NCBI RefSeq assembly: GCF_001039355.2
Contig: NW_019774083.1
Location: 1 to 21,731 of the forward strand
Direction: 5' to 3'
DNA from: Lingula anatina
Lineage: Eukaryota > Brachiopoda > Lingulata > Lingulida > Lingulidae
Length of the DNA: 21,731 nt
Below the pieces are notes generated by a model. The model had not been told where the DNA came from. It did no database searches and saw only the letters and a program-made list of their open reading frames with translations. Shown piece after piece: positions 18,112 to 21,731 of this stretch. Both the position numbers and the translations under genes were made by a program. Every line of letters starts with the position of its first letter. The first letter of the stretch is position 1.

Positions 18112-18405
18112 TCATTAGTGATACACGAGTTCGAATCCATTTTTATACCAGAAACTACACACAACGAATTTCCAGAAATTTCATGAACTCAAATAATGCG
18201 ATAATAAATTACGAAAAAGGAAAAGCACGCAAAGAAAGGATTAAATATTATTGTAAATAATAAATCAAACTGATATTAAGTATTCGTAAGTTTTCATGAG
18301 CGTTACGCAACACTCTGCAATTTTTACACTAGCAATGGCAAAGATTGGTCTCATTCCAACTATTATGCATTAAATTGATTAAGCTCGAGTGATATCATGA
18401 CCCTG
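18112..18405. repeat. Composite repeat copy 5: left inverted arm
   Basis: Reverse complement of the right arm 19541-20322 (once the insertion at 19700-20181 is removed). It includes ACTCATTAGTGATACACGAGTTCGAA at the outer edge, CAAAGAAAGGATTAAATATT, CAACACTCTGCAATTTTTAC and AATTGATTAA at the inner edge. The outer edge contains a small self-complementary sequence (CTCAT...ATGAG in the other copies). Arm length is about 290 bp with many mismatches, so the element is old. Confidence 0.75.
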
Positions 18406-19228
18406 AATTTACAAAATGCTGTTTTGTCACGACTGGTAAACTATCAATAGAGTATGCGAAAAATAAAATGCAGTATTTTCCACGGTCGCCTGGACCTTGG
18501 TTATGGATACGAAATCTTTCAAATCATGCATGATTACAGCCTCTGCCGTCGACAATGATGCCTGTTCAAATATCCCATAAATGTCGTTATTCGTCAGACA
18601 TTTACGTACATGTATGAGGGAAAGACGATTTTTACATTATTACTAAAATCCAATTATAATTGAGAATGGTTGATGTTAAGGTATAGATTCCAAAAATGAC
18701 ACAGGGCTTATTGTTCTGCATTACTATATTTCCATAAAGACCGTAACTAACATAGTTGGTAAGCTTCTGTGTCCCAACACTCGCACGGCCGAATGTGACA
18801 TTTCACGCGTTATTGTGTAAAGAAAAAAAAGAGACAGACTTAACATTGGTATTCCTTCGCGTCATGGTTCACCTTACACACAGACAACACATATTCTATA
18901 CAACAAAACAACACCATATACATACATATAACCTTATCCACTACTATCAATTTTACACCTTTCACCTATAGCATGTGAACAATTCCCCCCTTTTCCATCT
19001 AAACCTATACTTTTCACACGCATTGGGTCTACATGCGAGGTCATTTGATCAAAAAATCAGTATGTAGACTCTGCACCAGACTTGCTACTGAAATCCGACT
19101 GCACTAAATTTGTTTCGCAGTTTCACTTACTGCTTGGGAAGTGCCTGGTCCTACTATTGAACAATTTAGTGGTGTCTTGCGGTCTCTCGTTTTTGGGCCT
19201 CCAGTTGGACTGAGCTCGAAGCAAAACG
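18406..19228. repeat. Composite repeat copy 5: central region
   Basis: Parallel to 6361-7197 with the same landmarks (TCTGCCGTCGACAATGATGCC, ATGACACAGGGCTTATTGTTCTG, GAAATCCGACTG, CCTCCAGTTGGACTGAGCT). No long open frame. Confidence 0.75.
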
Positions 19229-19699
19229 CAATTAGAAAATGGCTGCATCTGTTGGGTTTTGGGTTTTTATTGGGCGCTCTATATTTACCTTCGGTCAGAT
19301 CTAGATTCCATGTGCGCAATATATAAGATAAAAACCTTTTCCATACAGGTATGTTATCTGAACTGTCAGCTTTTCATCAATAATTCAGATACAAATGCCA
19401 TTTGTTATTTTACCCAAAGGTTAGTCGAGTGTAATTACATATGTAACTGTAATACTGAATTTGAATTATGAATAGCTTAATTAAATGTTAGACAATGTAT
19501 AATGTATATTATCTTATAACGACACATATCATCACATTTCGGTCATGATATTACTCAAAGTTAATCAATTTAATGCATCATAGTTGGAATGTGCCCATTC
19601 TAGGACAATGCTGATGTAAAAATTTCAGAGTGTTGCGTAAGGCTTATTTAAAACTCATGAATGATTAGTATCAGTTTGATTAATTATTTACAATAGTAT
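19229..19699. repeat. Composite repeat copy 5: modules R1 and A
   Basis: Parallel to 7198-7735, from GCAATTAGAAAATGG to TTGATTAATTATTTACAATAGTAT. It is interrupted at 19700 by the solo-LTR-like insertion and resumes at 20182. R1 has lost the segment between GCGCAATA and AAGATAAAAACC compared with copy 4. Confidence 0.8.
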
Positions 19700-20181
19700 C
19701 GTAACAGGACGATAGCTCGGGTTTGATATTGGTTTATTCTCATACAAATATCTGTAAAAATATTATACACAAATTAATTTTAAACAATGACATGAACAAA
19801 ATTTGAACAAAGTAAGACGAAAGACATGGAAGACAGAACAAAGAGAAACAATAGTATAAGAGTTAATATAATAAACAATGCCAAAACACCATAAATAAAT
19901 AAATAAATAAATAAATAAAGTAAGAAATATGAAATTTAAACCGTGGATTGATCCTTGATTTGATATAATTACACTCACCTGCAAGAGTACAAGAACAATT
20001 ATTTCAACTATTCCAGCCTGCAACGTCAGCCTGCAACTTTCAGGTGCAAGTGCAAATGGTTTATGGGGCGTGGTCTTCAAACCCGTGACATCCACGGACG
20101 CAAACGAACATCCACGACACACACCGAACACAATCACAACAATCACAACAAACACAACATATCAGGGGCTCAAACCTTACA
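19700..20181 (-). mobile_element. Solo-LTR-like insertion, 482 bp
   Basis: The insertion splits a module that is continuous in copies 2 and 4. GTAT (or AGTAT) is present on both sides (19696-19699 and 20182-20185), while uninterrupted copies have it once, so it is a target duplication. Read on the minus strand the insert begins TGTAAGGTTTGAGCC and ends CCTGTTACG. Ends of the form TGTAAGG...TGTTAC(A) with a 4-5-bp duplication are typical of LTRs, and the final CA would here be CG. An AATAAA lies near the minus-strand end (about 19735). It contains an ATAA microsatellite (19891-19919) and a 130-codon hydrophobic minus-strand frame that I do not take as a gene. A DNA transposon with short ends is the alternative. 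Confidence 0.5.
19891..19919. repeat. (ATAA)n microsatellite
   Basis: About seven tetranucleotide units inside the 482-bp insertion. Confidence 0.9.
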
Positions 20182-20458
20182 GTATTATAATCCTTTCTTT
20201 CTGTGCTTTTCATTTTTGATAATTCTTTGTTGCATTATCTGAATTCGTGAAAAATTCTTAAATTATTTCTAGAAATCCTTGATCTCAGATAAGGACTTCA
20301 ATCTCATGTATGACTAATCAGTTATGCCTCGAAGACGCTTTACGCTGAAGGTAACTTGGAGTATTGTCAAATTTACCAAACTAAAAGCGGATCCTTTATT
20401 TTGGTAATTTGATGATAGAGATATTATTGTAAACTATTGTCACGTAAACCAAATTAGT
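20182..20458. repeat. Composite repeat copy 5: module B continued
   Basis: Resumes at AGTATTATAATCCTTTCTTTCTGTGC and parallels 7740-8026. Up to about 20380 it differs from copy 2 at many sites (roughly one in seven by eye). From the GGATCCTTTATTTTGG segment on it is almost identical. Confidence 0.8.
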
Positions 20459-20594
20459 GTAGTCAAAGATTAATTCATGTATCCCAATTATTGTAGTCAA
20501 AGATTAATTCATGTATCCCAATTTTTGTAATCAAAGATTAATTCATGTATCCCAATTATTGTGGTCAAAGATCAATCCATAATCCCATTAAAAA
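20459..20594. repeat. Tandem array, four 34-bp units (copy 5)
   Basis: Units start at 20459, 20493, 20527 and 20561, with the same unit-specific variants as at 8027-8162: third unit TTTTTGTAATC, fourth unit GGTCAAAGATCAATCC. Identical variant order means the whole array was copied, not independently expanded. Confidence 0.9.
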
Positions 20595-21405
20595 TACATC
20601 GTCTATGGTGACAGGCTTTTTTTTTTGAAATCTAGAAGAAAGTGAACTGATTGCTTTTTCGCCCTCAGAAGTATAGGGAGCCCACATGCATATGATATTG
20701 GTCAGACCTATAAGCCTCTTTTGGTAGGGAATATTGAGTGAGGAATTTAGCCTAGGTGTACTGTGCCCTGCATATGACGACATATGATGACGTTTCGATA
20801 ACAATAGATTCAAGTAACTGCTTGCAGATCTAAGGTGTGAATCTCCAATGAATCTGAGAGTGGTTGCCCTATTGTAACATTTCCAAAGGTCTGCCTCGTT
20901 CATAAACATATTCCTTTAGTTCCCCATTTCCACTGTCCTCCAACTTTCCACCAGCGTCCATTCATGTATTCCTTAATAGTTGCCCTATCACAGTTTCTCC
21001 CCTCTCTCCTCACCTTCTGTTTCTCTGTATTCTCGTGGTAAAAATAGCGAAACAAATAGATTTTTTGTGGATTCCACAGGGGTATGCTTTCTTTCGTCCA
21101 GTATCATGGTATCTTTATGCTTCAAAGTCCGTGTAATTTAAGTATACTGTACCCTAATGAACATCACAATATGCGACGTAGGTTCCATTAAAGAAATCTC
21201 TCACCGGACACACCATGGATTCATTACCTGTCACCTCAATTCGAAAATTACTTCACCCGGACGACAACACGGTCTTATTTGTCGAGATCTTTGTACTTTC
21301 TTCTATTAAGACATATATAATATGGGTTTTAGACATTGCCACGTTGACACTGTAACTGTAATTCACAGTCATGTTTGAGTAGCCAAAGTCTATTTTCAGC
21401 ACTAG
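20565..21405 (-). pseudogene. NXPE-like pseudogene: filamin-type Ig plus esterase segments (copy 5)
   Basis: Reading right to left on the minus strand, 21404-21180 gives STLVLKIDFGYSNMT, then a beta-rich stretch, then SNFRIEVTG and VCPVRDFFNGTYVAYCDVH. The F-N-G-T-Y-V-x-Y-C pattern is typical of the filamin/ABP280-type Ig domain found before the esterase domain in NXPE proteins. A TGA interrupts it where a glycine is usual, and a TAG and a TAA follow the domain. Another frame (about 21111-20915) reads NCDRATIKEYMNGRWWKVGG and QWKWGTKG. After a small deletion at about 20908, NEADLWKCYNRATT, FIGDSHLRSASSYL and IICMWAPYTSE follow, then VTIDDVFLMGLW before the 34-bp array. Known family order is Ig then SGNH esterase, which matches. 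Stops and frameshifts show it is dead. The final D-x-x-H block is missing. Family naming rests on motif memory. Confidence 0.6.
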
Positions 21406-21663
21406 GGTTGATGATACTCATGGGTCGTTTCACCGTTGAATGGACTCATATCGGGTTCTGTTGTTCTCCCAAAATTCGACCAGGTTCGTCCTAGTTGTTT
21501 CTTTTCAGAAACATCATTTTCATTTCTGACCGAGCCGTGTACATTGTACATCTGTACGTCTGTTGGTCATTTCATGTTTTAATTGAACCCCATCGGGTTT
21601 CTTTGCTTTCCTTGACGGCTGGATAGCAATATCTGTATTGTGAAATCCAAACCAAACCAAGGC
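21406..21663. repeat. Composite repeat copy 5: module F
   Basis: Parallel to 3770-4013: TTGAATGGACTCATATCGGG, TAGTTGTTTCTTTTCAGAAA, GACCGAGCCGTGTAC, ACGTCTGTTGGTC and CTTTGCTTTCCTTGACGGCT. It ends CCAAGGCAG before an A-rich tail. Unlike copies 1 and 2, it is not followed by modules G and H. Confidence 0.8.
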
Positions 21664-21703
21664 AGAATAAAAAAATAAACAATAATAAAAAATAATAATA
21701 ATG
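21664..21703. repeat. A-rich tail with (AAT)n
   Basis: AATAAAAAAATAAACAATAATAAAA-type sequence follows module F directly. The adjoining sequence then differs from copies 1 and 2, consistent with a retroposition-like end at this point. Confidence 0.75.
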
Positions 21704-21731
21704 TAAGGTTTAGTTTACTTTTGTTGTGATT

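Noticed and set aside
19990-19996. CAG|GTGAGT splice donor-like sequence on the minus strand near 19975-19988
   Set aside because: A single match with no coding frame or acceptor to pair with it.
19763-20155. 130-codon minus-strand frame
   Set aside because: It lies inside the solo-LTR-like insertion and crosses the ATAA microsatellite, which produces the repeated hydrophobic residues.

Overview
The window looks like repeat-rich, AT-rich DNA from an animal genome, most likely a marine invertebrate. This is inference from the content: a non-LTR retrotransposon with an L1/Tx1-type ORF1 and reverse transcriptase, TIR elements with MITE-like structure, tRNA-Pro-like sequences of eukaryotic type, a gene remnant combining a filamin-like domain with an NXPE/PC-esterase-like domain, and AT-rich sequence with metazoan-type splice and polyadenylation signals. 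I see no complete protein-coding gene. There are no bacterial operons, CRISPR arrays or rRNA.

Layout. Positions 1-170 hold the frame-broken C-terminal end of a protein with a G-T-C-A-H-I motif, probably from a mobile element. Positions 883-1007 look like the last coding exon of an unidentified gene on the + strand, with an AATAAA at 1176. Positions 1256-1474 are a MITE with 35-bp perfect inverted ends, and 1564-1754 is a possible 191-bp insertion between 8-bp direct repeats. Positions 1842-2736 are a decayed ORF1 of an L1/Tx1-like element, butted against an oppositely oriented, still open reverse-transcriptase fragment (3088-2736).

From 3090 onward the window is dominated by one composite repeat family, present as five partial copies: 3090-4540, 5884-9213, 12148-12822, 16722-17760 and 18112-21700. 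Modules recur in the same order, and two copies carry long inverted arms. Copies 1 and 2 share further sequence downstream, including degenerate tRNA-Pro-like genes (5034-5096, 9826-9897, 10336-10402), so they look like an old segmental duplication. Copies 2 and 5 carry, on the minus strand, a gene remnant I read as NXPE-like: a filamin-type Ig segment and then an esterase segment with a G-D-S-H motif. It is cut off by a 34-bp tandem array. This part is almost identical between the two copies, while the flanking repeat modules differ at many sites. Copy 5 also carries a 482-bp solo-LTR-like insertion, and copy 4 carries an insert built of two adjacent inverted repeats.

Positions 12823-16030 are the least repetitive part. 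They contain no gene I recognise, but a perfect CRE and an NRF1-like site lie together at 15200-15231. A second MITE lies at 16032-16245. All similarity statements come from reading by eye; no alignment or database search was run.
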